From: Candidatus Kaiserbacteria bacterium RIFCSPHIGHO2_01_FULL_54_36
GTDB lineage: Bacteria; Patescibacteriota; Minisyncoccia; Phycocordibacterales; UBA2100
DNA length: 47,428 nt
Reading direction: 5' to 3'
Assembly (NCBI GenBank): GCA_001781105.1
Contig: MFKV01000005.1
Span: 345-47,772, forward strand
In this document: piece after piece, positions 35,023 through 43,566 of the stretch
Layout of the letters: each line of letters starts with the position of its first letter
Position numbering within the stretch: position 1 is the stretch's first letter
Position numbers and translations under genes: made by a program
Notes under the pieces: model-generated
Database searches by the model: none
The model's input: only the letters and a program-made list of their open reading frames with translations
Told to the model about the DNA's origin: nothing

Positions 35023-36138
35023 ATGCAACTCAAAGGTGGCTTGCAGTCTTTTTCGCGCACGCTTGCGCGGTGGTTCCCTACGCCGCAGCTTGTGTATCCG
35101 CGAGCGGCCGGTATCGATATTTCCGACGCATCCATTAAGTGGCTCGTGCTCGCGCCCTATAAGAGCCGCTATCGCCTGGCAAGTTATGGAGAGCAGCCGC
35201 TCCCCGAAGGCGCAGTCAAGAGCGGCATCATCCAAGATGCGCAAGCGCTCACACGGGCACTTATAGAAACAAAAAAACATCTCGGCGGCATAGATTGTGC
35301 GCACGCTGCCCTGCCCGAAGAGGCAGCATACGTCTTTGAGATGCACGTACCTGAAGGCACAGCGCACGACCAGGCGGCAAGCATGATCGAATTCGGCTTC
35401 GAGGGTCGTGTGCCAATCGCGCCAGGTGGAGCAGTTTTTGATTTTGATATCATTCAGAAGCACGACGATGGGGTAGGAGAGGACATTGGAGTCGCGGTCT
35501 TTGCCCGCGAGCTAGCAGAAAGCTACGTCTCTGCTTTTAGCGCCGCCGGCATCAACCTTCTTTCGCTCGAGATCGAAGCGCGCTCCATCGCGCGCGCCGT
35601 TTCGAGCGGCGAGCGAGATGAGCCCATTACGCTTCTAGTAGATTTCGGGCGGGCGCGCACGGGATTTGCTGTCTTAAAAAAGGGAATCCCGATCTTTACC
35701 TCCACCGTTGAGGTCGGCGGCGACATGATCACGCGCACGATAATAGAGAAACTTTCTCTCTCGCCTGAGGACACGCAAAAATTCAAAAATGACCAAGGGC
35801 TATTGGCAGATGCGGGACCGAAATCTCCTGAGGTTGAAGCGATCATCGGCACCGCATCAGCACTTGCCGATGAAGTTGCGCGCCACTACCACTACTGGGA
35901 TACGAGAAGAAATGAGCACGGCGAGCGCATGACGCCGGTCGGGCGCGTCATACTGGTAGGCGGCAGCGCCAACCTCAAAGGCCTTCCCGACTACATCGCA
36001 GGCCGTGTGCAGGCACCGACCGCTGTTGCCGATATCTGGCAGCACATATGCAATTTCGACGAATACATCCCGCCCATTGACCGCCGCGGGGCACTCCAAT
36101 ATGCGACCGCCGCAGGGCTCGCACTTCGATCTTCATAA
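35023..36138 (+). CDS. pilM: Type IV pilus assembly protein PilM
   Basis: AAGIDISDASIKWLVL...; actin-like ATPase; IFTSTVEVGGDMITRTI; VILVGGSANLKGLPDYI. Confidence 0.88.
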   Translation: MQLKGGLQSFSRTLARWFPTPQLVYPRAAGIDISDASIKWLVLAPYKSRYRLASYGEQPLPEGAVKSGIIQDAQALTRALIETKKHLGGIDCAHAALPEEAAYVFEMHVPEGTAHDQAASMIEFGFEGRVPIAPGGAVFDFDIIQKHDDGVGEDIGVAVFARELAESYVSAFSAAGINLLSLEIEARSIARAVSSGERDEPITLLVDFGRARTGFAVLKKGIPIFTSTVEVGGDMITRTIIEKLSLSPEDTQKFKNDQGLLADAGPKSPEVEAIIGTASALADEVARHYHYWDTRRNEHGERMTPVGRVILVGGSANLKGLPDYIAGRVQAPTAVADIWQHICNFDEYIPPIDRRGALQYATAAGLALRSS

Positions 36139-36141
36139 GTC

Positions 36142-36657
36142 ATGAGCAATCTCCTTCCACATAGCGCTCAGCTTGCAGTATGGAGGACGTATCGTACACG
36201 CTACATCATTATGGGCTCGCTCGTCGCGCTCGGTGTCGCAGCGCTCTGCGCCCTCACACTGCTGCCAAGCTACTTGGCGCTCCATAGTGGAAGCGAACAA
36301 GCGACCAGCACTCCGGAGAAGATCGCATATGCGAAAGATAGGGAAGCGATCAGGCGCGTGCAATCACTTCTTGCGGTCCTCTCTCCGCTTGTAGCGGCGA
36401 CCACGACGCCGACTGCAGCTATCGAAAGGGCGCTCTCTTTGCGGCCTGCTACTGTCAAGATTGACCACATTGCATATACAGGAGGCAACGGAGGTTCGCT
36501 CATGATCGTTGGCTCGGCCACTACGCGCGAAGCGATCAACGGGTACCGCCAAGTTCTTGCAGCCGAACCACTCTTCAAAAGTGTATCTATCCCTGTGGGC
36601 GACCTTACGAGCGCACCGGGCAGTCAGTTCTCGGTGAGCCTCTCTGGAGATTTTTGA
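36142..36657 (+). CDS. PilN-like inner membrane pilus assembly protein
   Basis: Single N-terminal TM, directly downstream of pilM, PilN-like size and layout. Confidence 0.55.
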   Translation: MSNLLPHSAQLAVWRTYRTRYIIMGSLVALGVAALCALTLLPSYLALHSGSEQATSTPEKIAYAKDREAIRRVQSLLAVLSPLVAATTTPTAAIERALSLRPATVKIDHIAYTGGNGGSLMIVGSATTREAINGYRQVLAAEPLFKSVSIPVGDLTSAPGSQFSVSLSGDF

Positions 36658-36658
36658 T

Positions 36659-37195
36659 ATGCGCTACCGCACCTATCTTGCCTGGTCACTTCTCGCTCTT
36701 GCGCTTGTCGCATGGGCTGCGGTCGGATTGTTCGGGTGGATTATCTATGCGGACGAAGAGGCGCGTATAGAGCAGGCAACGAATGCACAAAATGAATCAC
36801 TGGAGCGGGCGACTACGGTACGTACACACGCGATCGCGCTCGACACAGCAGTGCAGAGTACGCAGCTTAATAGTTTTCTTGATGTCGACGTGGGCGCTGT
36901 CGCCTCGATGATAGAGGAGGTGGGCAAAGCTGCAGGCATTGCCGTAAAGTTGGGAAATGCGGTGCCAGAAAATGTTCCGATGACCTCAGAAACACTTCCG
37001 ATTGAAGCGATCGGATTCACCGTGGAGGCAGACGGCACATTTGCTGCGCTCATGCATCTTGCCCAGTTGTACGAGAAGCTGCCGCTCCCTTCCACCGTGA
37101 CACGTATCGATCTCGAACACGCGCCTGGCTCAGGAACTCAGTGGCACATGAACGCTTCGATCCGCGTCTTAACAACCTCAGATGTCTCGTCATGA
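36659..37195 (+). CDS. PilO-like pilus assembly protein
   Basis: Single N-terminal TM, coiled segment, ferredoxin-like C-terminal region; position after pilM/PilN-like. Confidence 0.5.
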   Translation: MRYRTYLAWSLLALALVAWAAVGLFGWIIYADEEARIEQATNAQNESLERATTVRTHAIALDTAVQSTQLNSFLDVDVGAVASMIEEVGKAAGIAVKLGNAVPENVPMTSETLPIEAIGFTVEADGTFAALMHLAQLYEKLPLPSTVTRIDLEHAPGSGTQWHMNASIRVLTTSDVSS

Positions 37196-37524
37196 AATTC
37201 GGCGGCGACATGTTGAAAAATATTGGAGAGACGATCAAGAATCGCCATGAGCCGGAAGAGATCCGCCGTTTCTCCGATCTGTATTGGTACTCGCTTCTCA
37301 TCTCCGCCTTCGTCGTTCTTATACTCGTATTTTTGTATAGCACATGGGCCCTTCTGCGGATCTTGAACGACCTGAGCTCCGCCCCCGACACTTCGGGCCC
37401 CCCGCCCCCCGCTCTCAATCGCGCGGAACTCAATGCGGTCATCCAAGAATTCGAGTCACGAGAGACAGAATTTGAAAACTTGAAAGCAGCCCGTGCCCCC
37501 GCACGAACCGACCCGTCGCGTTGA
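37192..37524 (+). CDS. Hypothetical single-TM protein, pil operon tail
   Basis: MKFGGDMLKNIGETIKNRHEPEEIRRFSDLYWYSLLISAFVVLILVFLYSTWALLRIL...; overlaps the previous gene by ATGA. Confidence 0.6.
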   Translation: MKFGGDMLKNIGETIKNRHEPEEIRRFSDLYWYSLLISAFVVLILVFLYSTWALLRILNDLSSAPDTSGPPPPALNRAELNAVIQEFESRETEFENLKAARAPARTDPSR

Positions 37525-37549
37525 CCGTACGCGCTTGCGCGGCTAGGAT
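37521..37549 (+). promoter_or_regulatory. Promoter for tRNA-Arg(UCU)
   Basis: TTGACC-N17-TAGGAT, 13 bp upstream of the tRNA start. Confidence 0.6.
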
Positions 37550-37562
37550 TGGAGAGTTCGCT

Positions 37563-37634
37563 GCCCTCGTAGTTTAATGGATAAAACTCCGGACTTCTAA
37601 GCCGGCTATGGGGGTTCGATTCCCTCCGGGGGCA
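37563..37634 (+). tRNA. tRNA-Arg(UCU)
   Basis: GCCCTCG/CGGGGGC acceptor; anticodon loop CTTCTAA; T-arm GGGGG-TTCGATT-CCCTC. Confidence 0.92.
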
Positions 37635-37650
37635 AAATAAAATAGGTGAG

Positions 37651-37723
37651 TGGGCGGTACAGGACTCGAACCTGTGACCTTTCGCGTGTAAAGCGATTGC
37701 TCTACCAACTGAGCTAACCGCCC
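37651..37723 (-). tRNA. tRNA-Val(UAC)
   Basis: GGGCGGT/ACCGCCC acceptor; anticodon loop TTTACAC; T-arm ACAGG-TTCGAGT-CCTGT. Confidence 0.95.
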
Positions 37724-37805
37724 ATGTGCCTGATTGTAGCCGATTTATCCACCGCACACAATTGAACCCCCATGGTATACTTTTTTAGTATACCGTTTAG
37801 CAAGT

Positions 37806-38465
37806 ATGAAATCAGAAGAAAAAAAGAAGGCGATTCTTCTGCGCGAGCAGGGGGGATCTATCAAAGAAATAGCGCGTGATCTAGGTGTCGCGGTGTCGAG
37901 CGTTAGTCTCTGGGTTCGCAGCATAGTACTAAGCTCTCGACAGCGGCAGCTACTTACCAAAAGAGGCTTTAGCGTCGATGCCATCGAGAAAAGAAGGACG
38001 GCTCGTATCGGGCGCACACAAAGACAGCGGCAGGAATTAATGGATACGGCGAGCAAGATGATAAAAAGATTATCGCAGCGCGAGCTGTGGCTCATTGGGA
38101 TCGCGCTGTATTGGGGCGAAGGTGGCAAGACCAATCACGGGGCGGCTCGTATATCGAACAGTGACCCAGCTGTGATCCAGATCATGATGCGTTTTTTCCG
38201 CGAAATTTGTAAAGTACCGGATGAGAAGTTCAATGGTCACGTACATACATTCTCCCACCTTAATGCGGAAGTGGCTGAAAGATACTGGTCTGGTATTACT
38301 GGAATTTCAAGGAATAAATTCTACAAGACTTATTCAAAACCAAGTATCGCCTCAAAAGGCAAAAAAGATTCATTGCCGTACGGCACTTTCCAAATATATG
38401 TAAACAACACTAAACTGTTTTTTACTATCATGGGTTGGATCGAACGGTTGAAAACCTTTGGTTGA
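37806..38465 (+). CDS. HTH protein with LAGLIDADG/WhiA-like homing-endonuclease-type domain
   Basis: KKKAILLREQGGSIKEIARDLGVAVSSVSLWVRSI then ELWLIGIALYWGEGGKTNHGAARISNSDPAVIQIMMRFFREI; family assignment from the general pattern. Confidence 0.55.
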   Translation: MKSEEKKKAILLREQGGSIKEIARDLGVAVSSVSLWVRSIVLSSRQRQLLTKRGFSVDAIEKRRTARIGRTQRQRQELMDTASKMIKRLSQRELWLIGIALYWGEGGKTNHGAARISNSDPAVIQIMMRFFREICKVPDEKFNGHVHTFSHLNAEVAERYWSGITGISRNKFYKTYSKPSIASKGKKDSLPYGTFQIYVNNTKLFFTIMGWIERLKTFG

Positions 38466-38565
38466 ACCCCCAGCGCGCACAAAATCTGTTTCGGGAAAAG
38501 AAAGCAAGAGCTTGACTTTATAGTCTCATTCATGGCTTAATGGCCGTCGGCTCACTTCAAACGCG

Positions 38566-38922
38566 ATGGAGATGGAAATGGACGCGAAAGACGTTGCTAA
38601 CCGAGTGGCTAAGGGCGCAAAACGCTACGACCAGCAGAAACCTGATTGGTGGTCAACGAAGAACATTGACATCGAATCGCTGCATCAAGGGCATCCGAGA
38701 GCAGATGTCGTCGGCCAGAATCGGAAGAACGAGGCGGATTGGAATGGTCAGTTCGACTATTCCGTCCTCGGCTTGGGCAGCATTCAAGAAGCGGCCGCCG
38801 AAGGTTTCTACTTTACAGTGGACGAGGACGGGTTCACCGACTCAAAATCTGACACTGTGAAAGAGAATGAACTTCTCACGGAGGCGTGGAGACAAGAGAT
38901 TCTTGCACGTCGTCGTTCATGA
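38566..38922 (+). CDS. Hypothetical protein
   Basis: MEMEMDAKDVANRVAKGAKRYDQQKPDWWSTKN...; promoter-like TTGACT upstream. Confidence 0.5.
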   Translation: MEMEMDAKDVANRVAKGAKRYDQQKPDWWSTKNIDIESLHQGHPRADVVGQNRKNEADWNGQFDYSVLGLGSIQEAAAEGFYFTVDEDGFTDSKSDTVKENELLTEAWRQEILARRRS

Positions 38923-38949
38923 ATCACCAAATAGCCAAAGGAGGCTAGA

Positions 38950-39654
38950 ATGAACTGGAAGCGTATTGGCTGGTATCTCATCGGGATATGGCTTGTTCCA
39001 CTACTCGAAGGGCTGGTTAAGCTACTCGAATCTCTTTCGCGATTCTTGGAGAGACATCGGGAAAAGGTCGAGGGATTCGCACGCAAGATGGAGGAGCGGA
39101 AGAAAGCCTCGTGGTCGACAAGGGTACTCGGTAAGCTCGACGACTGGCTCATCGACAACGTCTTCCAACCCACTTCTGACTGGTGGAGAAATAGGACGGG
39201 GAAAAGCAATTTCTGGGTTGCCAAGATGTTTGCGTGGCTGGGACTCATCATCGCCAGCTGGAACGTTATCGCAAACATCCGAATCGATTACGTTGTCGCG
39301 GCGTACGTGGTCGTTTCGGGAATTGCTTTCTGCGCCTTTATGTTCCGACTCATCACCATCATGGACAAGGACGCAGAAGACATCGAGCAGGAACTTGAAG
39401 CGACGAGAACTGCGAATCCTGTTCGGCTCTTGCTGGTCGATGAACGCACCAGGTCATTGTGGAACGCGCTTTTGTGGGTCTGCATGACGTACGTGGTACA
39501 CGAGACACGGTTCTACAGCCCGTTCTTCTGGTCGGCCGTCTTCTGGGTTCTCGCGTACATACCAGTGCTCTATTTCATGTCATGTACGCCAAAGCCGCGG
39601 AGTCCATTGAAGGCGGGCAACGAGCTAGCTGCGCAAGCGATTAACTCCTCGTAG
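38950..39654 (+). CDS. Hypothetical membrane protein
   Basis: N-terminal hydrophobic segment plus central and C-terminal TM pairs; strong terminator downstream. Confidence 0.6.
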   Translation: MNWKRIGWYLIGIWLVPLLEGLVKLLESLSRFLERHREKVEGFARKMEERKKASWSTRVLGKLDDWLIDNVFQPTSDWWRNRTGKSNFWVAKMFAWLGLIIASWNVIANIRIDYVVAAYVVVSGIAFCAFMFRLITIMDKDAEDIEQELEATRTANPVRLLLVDERTRSLWNALLWVCMTYVVHETRFYSPFFWSAVFWVLAYIPVLYFMSCTPKPRSPLKAGNELAAQAINSS

Positions 39655-39680
39655 CCTGAACGCCAAGACAAGAGACTGAC

Positions 39681-39719
39681 CACCACCCGACACGCAAGTG
39701 AAGGGTGGTGTTTCTTTTT
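39681..39719 (+). terminator. Rho-independent terminator
   Basis: CACCACCC-N14-GGGTGGTG-TTTCTTTTT. Confidence 0.9.
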
Positions 39720-39759
39720 CGGCTAGCTAGACGCGTCCCGATTTCGTACCATACGACGC

Positions 39760-40032
39760 ATGGAGGAGATACTCTGTATTGTTTCGGGGAAAGTGCAGGG
39801 GGTTTTCTATCGCGACTTCATTGCCTCGCACGCGCGAGATTTAGCCCTTACCGGATACGTCCGGAACATGTCGGATTCCAGCGTTGAGATCGTGGCGCAG
39901 GGATCTCGTGCCGATCTCGAGAAATTTCTGGAGCACGCGCGGCGGGGACCGTTCCTGGCGCGGGTGTCGAATATCGAAGTGGAATGGCAGGAGCCGACCG
40001 GACCATATAAAGCATTTGAAGTTGTTTTTTGA
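39760..40032 (+). CDS. acyP: Acylphosphatase
   Basis: MEEILCIVSGKVQGVFYRDFIASHARDLALTGYVRNMSDSSVEIVAQG (GxVQGVxxR motif). Confidence 0.94.
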   Translation: MEEILCIVSGKVQGVFYRDFIASHARDLALTGYVRNMSDSSVEIVAQGSRADLEKFLEHARRGPFLARVSNIEVEWQEPTGPYKAFEVVF

Positions 40033-40043
40033 AGCTCAAATGG

Positions 40044-40149
40044 TATACCCCGTGAGATAAGCATTCCAGAGTAAAAATAGGAATTCTTTTTCTCCAACTG
40101 CACTCTCGATCGAAAATCCATCTTGTAATTTGTTATCTCATGGGGTATA
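40044..40149. repeat. 17-bp inverted repeat upstream of rplS
   Basis: TATACCCCGTGAGATAA (40044-40060) / TTATCTCATGGGGTATA (40133-40149), one mismatch. Confidence 0.85.
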
Positions 40150-40159
40150 GTGCCGCGAC

Positions 40160-40615
40160 ATGAAAAACGCAGTCAAAGTCTCACCCGTAGACATGGATGC
40201 GCGCAAAGATCTCGACCTCCGGCCGGGAGATACCGTGCGCGTACACCAGAAGATCGAGGAAAAGGGGAAGTACCGCATTCAGATCTTCGAGGGGCTCGTC
40301 CTTGCGCGAAAGCACGGCACCGAAGCAGGCGGCACTTTCACCGTGCGCCGTGTAGCTTCCGGCGTGGGCGTCGAGAAAATATATCCGCTCTATTCTCCGA
40401 TGATCGATCGCATCGAGCTCGTGAAGCGCGCACGAGTGCGCCGCGCCAAGCTCTACTACATCCGCGACAAGGTAGCGCGCGAAGCGCGTCGACAGCTGCG
40501 CCGCTCCCGCATGATGGTCAATGTTTCGGGTGTGACGAAAATTGTCTCGAGGGAAGAGGAGCCGGTGATCGCCGACGCGGACGCCACCGCTGCCGCGGAA
40601 GCGAAAAGTGAGTAA
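40160..40615 (+). CDS. rplS: 50S ribosomal protein L19
   Basis: LRPGDTVRVHQKIEEKGKYRIQIFEGLVLARKHG...VEKIYPLYSPMIDRIELVKRARVRRAKLYYIRDK. Confidence 0.96.
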   Translation: MKNAVKVSPVDMDARKDLDLRPGDTVRVHQKIEEKGKYRIQIFEGLVLARKHGTEAGGTFTVRRVASGVGVEKIYPLYSPMIDRIELVKRARVRRAKLYYIRDKVAREARRQLRRSRMMVNVSGVTKIVSREEEPVIADADATAAAEAKSE

Positions 40616-40666
40616 ACATTTGAAGATAACGAAAATGTTGGATATAGTGGGCGAGCTGGTATAGAT

Positions 40667-40750
40667 GCGCGGGTGTTGAAACTGGTAGACAAGCTACCTT
40701 GAGGTGGTAGTGCTCGCAAGGGCGTGGAGGTTCGAGTCCTCTCCCGCGCA
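40667..40750 (+). tRNA. tRNA-Leu(GAG)
   Basis: GCGCGGG/CCCGCGC acceptor; anticodon stem-loop CTACC-TTGAGGT-GGTAG; class II variable arm; T-arm GGAGG-TTCGAGT-CCTCT. Confidence 0.95.
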
Positions 40751-40762
40751 CAGTAGTAGCTA

Positions 40763-42241
40763 CTAAATCCAAGTTTGGATTTTTCCAATGGACTTCGCCA
40801 AGCGAAGTCCATTGGTTTTGAGCCGCGCCGCGCGCTTCGCGCGCTTGAAGTGTGAGGTTGGAGCCGAAGATTTTTTGGAGGGTATATCGTCTCCTTTTGC
40901 GATTTCGTCTAGCATTTGCGCGTCTCGTATCCACTCGCGGAGAGGTTGGAGCCAAGCGGTAGCGTCCCGCTCCAACCGCCCGATCTGCTCCTCGGCCGAC
41001 CGCCTTTCGGACATAAGCGTCCGCTTCCTCTCCAAGTACTCCTCGCGCTTTATGTCCTGCTCCACATAGAGGTCGGTCAAGCGGCCCGTCTTTTCATCTA
41101 TGTCGGCGATGGCGGCGCGTAGCTCGCGGATAGCCCTCTCCGCTACCTTTCCGGCCTCCTGCTCGTCCTTGTCCGCGAGAGCAAGCATTTGCTCTGCCCA
41201 GCCCTGTGGCGGGGCGTGGCGGGTAAGCAAAGCCGACAACTGGGTTTCCAACGCCTCCCCGCGTATTGCGCCCTGCGAGCAGGGGCCGCGCTTTTTCGTA
41301 CAGCGATAGTACAGGTAGCGATGGACGTTCCCGTTCTTTTGGCGCTTGATTATCACTTCGCCGGTGATGGAACAGCCGCATTCGCCGCACCGCAAAAGCC
41401 CGCCGCAGAGGGCTTGCGGGTCTTTCTTCGCTTTTTGCGGGTGGCCGCGCTTTAGAAGTGCGGTCTGAACGCGGTCAAAAAGCTGTTTGGAAAGTATCGG
41501 CGAGTGCGTCCCTTTGTGTATCTCTCCGGCGTATTCAAAGTCGCCGTAGTAGAAGGTGTCGGTGAGGACGCGCTTGACCCTGTTCTTAGACCAGCGTCTA
41601 CCGCCGCCGCTTCCGCTCCGGCTTCCGGTGCGGATACCTTTCTCGTAGAAAAAGGTGGCGATGTCCTCAAAGCGCGACTGACCTTCGGCATATATCTCAA
41701 AGGCGCGGACAACGAGCGGCGCTTTGCGCCTATCAACATCGTGTCGCTTCGTACGCGGATTGTTTATATAACCGATACGCGCGGGGCCGGGATACTCCCC
41801 GCGCCGCGCTTTCTCCCGCAATCCGCGCCGCGTGTTGTAGGCCAAGTCGCGGCTGTATTGCGTCGCCATTCCAAACTCAACGGCCATAAGGAGGACGCTG
41901 TCTTTGGAGTAGTAGCTGCGCTCCGGCGTTTGTATGTGTTGGATTGTTCCTTCTTGGAGTAACCAACTGACTTGCCCGTTATCAACGGGATTGCGCCCCA
42001 AGCGATCAAGTTTCCAGCAAACGATACCTTGCGCCTCGCCACGCTGTATCCGTGTAAGCATTTCGTTGAAATGCGGACGGCCCGGCGTCTTGGCCGATTG
42101 CTTCTCTACAAACTCCGCCACGATCTCCAAGTTCTCGCGCTTTGCGAGCGAGCGGAGTTCGGATAGCTGGGATTCAATGGAGAGGACTTGCTTGTCCTCA
42201 ACATCGGTGCTTTTGCGGGCGTAGAGGAAATAACCTTTCAT
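40763..42241 (-). CDS. Large serine recombinase/site-specific integrase
   Basis: MKGYFLYARKSTDVEDKQVLSIESQLSELRSLA...GIVCWKLDRLGRNPVDNGQVSWLLQ; recombinase domain; zinc ribbon CGGLLRCGECGCSITG...YYRCTKKRGPCSQ; C-terminal coiled coil. Confidence 0.95.
   Translation of the reverse strand: MKGYFLYARKSTDVEDKQVLSIESQLSELRSLAKRENLEIVAEFVEKQSAKTPGRPHFNEMLTRIQRGEAQGIVCWKLDRLGRNPVDNGQVSWLLQEGTIQHIQTPERSYYSKDSVLLMAVEFGMATQYSRDLAYNTRRGLREKARRGEYPGPARIGYINNPRTKRHDVDRRKAPLVVRAFEIYAEGQSRFEDIATFFYEKGIRTGSRSGSGGGRRWSKNRVKRVLTDTFYYGDFEYAGEIHKGTHSPILSKQLFDRVQTALLKRGHPQKAKKDPQALCGGLLRCGECGCSITGEVIIKRQKNGNVHRYLYYRCTKKRGPCSQGAIRGEALETQLSALLTRHAPPQGWAEQMLALADKDEQEAGKVAERAIRELRAAIADIDEKTGRLTDLYVEQDIKREEYLERKRTLMSERRSAEEQIGRLERDATAWLQPLREWIRDAQMLDEIAKGDDIPSKKSSAPTSHFKRAKRAARLKTNGLRLAKSIGKIQTWI
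40763..42241 (-). mobile_element. Left end of an integrated element inserted beside tRNA-Leu, extending to the window end or beyond; only the recombinase interval is marked
   Basis: Large serine recombinase gene ends 12 bp from tRNA-Leu(GAG), followed by an accessory cassette; right boundary not visible. Confidence 0.6.
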
Positions 42242-42245
42242 AGTC

Positions 42246-42267
42246 CTATTGTAATATATTACAATAG
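42246..42267. promoter_or_regulatory. 22-bp perfect palindrome in the divergent recombinase/Xre intergenic region
   Basis: CTATTGTAATATATTACAATAG. Confidence 0.7.
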
Positions 42268-42303
42268 TAGTGTACAATACAACAAGGGACTATACTTTAA
42301 GCA

Positions 42304-42510
42304 ATGAAAAGTGAGTCCCAAAAGCTCGGAAAGAACCTAAAACGCATACGGACTAAGAAAGGAATGTCGCAGGGCGACATCGTCCGCGCGCTCGGCATAG
42401 GCAGGTCTTTCGTGAGTAATATTGAAAACGGGAAAGCCAACCCGACACTTGCCACCATCAGCAAGCTGGCGAATTTTCTCGGCGTATCGTCCGACGCGCT
42501 TTTGAAATAA
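42304..42510 (+). CDS. Xre-family HTH regulator
   Basis: LGKNLKRIRTKKGMSQGDIVRALGIGRSFVSNIENGKANPTLATISKLANFLGVSSDALLK. Confidence 0.93.
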   Translation: MKSESQKLGKNLKRIRTKKGMSQGDIVRALGIGRSFVSNIENGKANPTLATISKLANFLGVSSDALLK

Positions 42511-42516
42511 GATTTC

Positions 42517-43479
42517 ATGAAAAAGAACCTGAAAGCAATTGATCTATTTGCCGGAATCGGCGGTATCCGAATCGGTTTTGAATCGGCGGGTTTTGAAACT
42601 GTCTACGCGAACGACTTTGATGAACACGCAAGTGAGACGTATCGCATGAACTTCGGCGATATAGACGCTTCCGATTTTCTGAAAGTCATTGAAGAAAAAG
42701 GAATGAAAAAGATTCCCAAGCATTTTGATATTCTGCTCGGTGGCTTTCCTTGCCAGCCATTTTCGGTCGCTGGCAATAAGCGCGGCTTCGCCGACAAAGA
42801 CAGAGGCAATCTGCTGTTCGCTGTTATAGAAGTTCTCAAAGCCCGTAAGCCTAAGGCGATATTCTTGGAGAATGTAAAACACTTGAAGAATCACGACGAC
42901 GAAAAGACATTCAGGCGCATTCAAGATGAATTGAAACGCGCAGGCTATTACATGAAAGCGGAAGTGCTTAACAGCATGACGCACGGCAATGTACCGCAGA
43001 CGCGCGAACGAATATATATCGTCGCTTTCCGGTCGCCACGTACGCTTATGAAGTTCCATTTTCCTGCGCCGGTACCGCTTACGAAAAAGATGTCCCACAT
43101 TTTAGAGAAGAACGTTGACGACGGCTATTACTACGACAGCCGATACAAGGAAATATATCCGAAGCTTAAAACTGCGGTAAAACACCGCGACCGATTCTAC
43201 CAGTACCGACGCATATACGTCCGCGAAAATAAAAACGGCGTCTGTCCGACGCTTACGGCAAGCATGGGACAAGGAGGCCACAATGTACCGATAATCCGAG
43301 ACAGTAAAGGCATACGGAAGCTGACGCTACGAGAATGTGCCCGACTCCAAGGATTCCCAGAATCCTTTGTTTTTCCAGTACAGGCGAATGGTCACCTATA
43401 TAAACAGGTAGGAAACTCGGTTACCATTCCTGTTATAGCACGCATAGCTGAAAACATCAGGATTGCTTTGGAGGCGTAG
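42517..43479 (+). CDS. DNA (cytosine-5-)-methyltransferase
   Basis: Motif I DLFAGIGGIRIGFESAGF, motif IV GGFPCQPFSVAGNKRGF, motif VI FLENVKHL, motif VIII QTRERIYIVAF, motifs IX-X ECARLQGFPESF...QVGNSVTIPVIARIAENI. Confidence 0.97.
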   Translation: MKKNLKAIDLFAGIGGIRIGFESAGFETVYANDFDEHASETYRMNFGDIDASDFLKVIEEKGMKKIPKHFDILLGGFPCQPFSVAGNKRGFADKDRGNLLFAVIEVLKARKPKAIFLENVKHLKNHDDEKTFRRIQDELKRAGYYMKAEVLNSMTHGNVPQTRERIYIVAFRSPRTLMKFHFPAPVPLTKKMSHILEKNVDDGYYYDSRYKEIYPKLKTAVKHRDRFYQYRRIYVRENKNGVCPTLTASMGQGGHNVPIIRDSKGIRKLTLRECARLQGFPESFVFPVQANGHLYKQVGNSVTIPVIARIAENIRIALEA

Positions 43480-43521
43480 CCCTAAATTCTTTGCAAGCAA
43501 GGTCTTTTTATATAATATAGC

Positions 43522-43562
43522 CCTCCATTGACATAGATACCGGTTATCTGATACAGTGGAGG
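43522..43562 (+). promoter_or_regulatory. Hairpin/operator-like promoter region of the ATPase operon
   Basis: CCTCCATTG...CAGTGGAGG arms around TTGACA and a near-palindrome GATACCGGTTATC. Confidence 0.45.
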
Positions 43563-43566
43563 CGTC

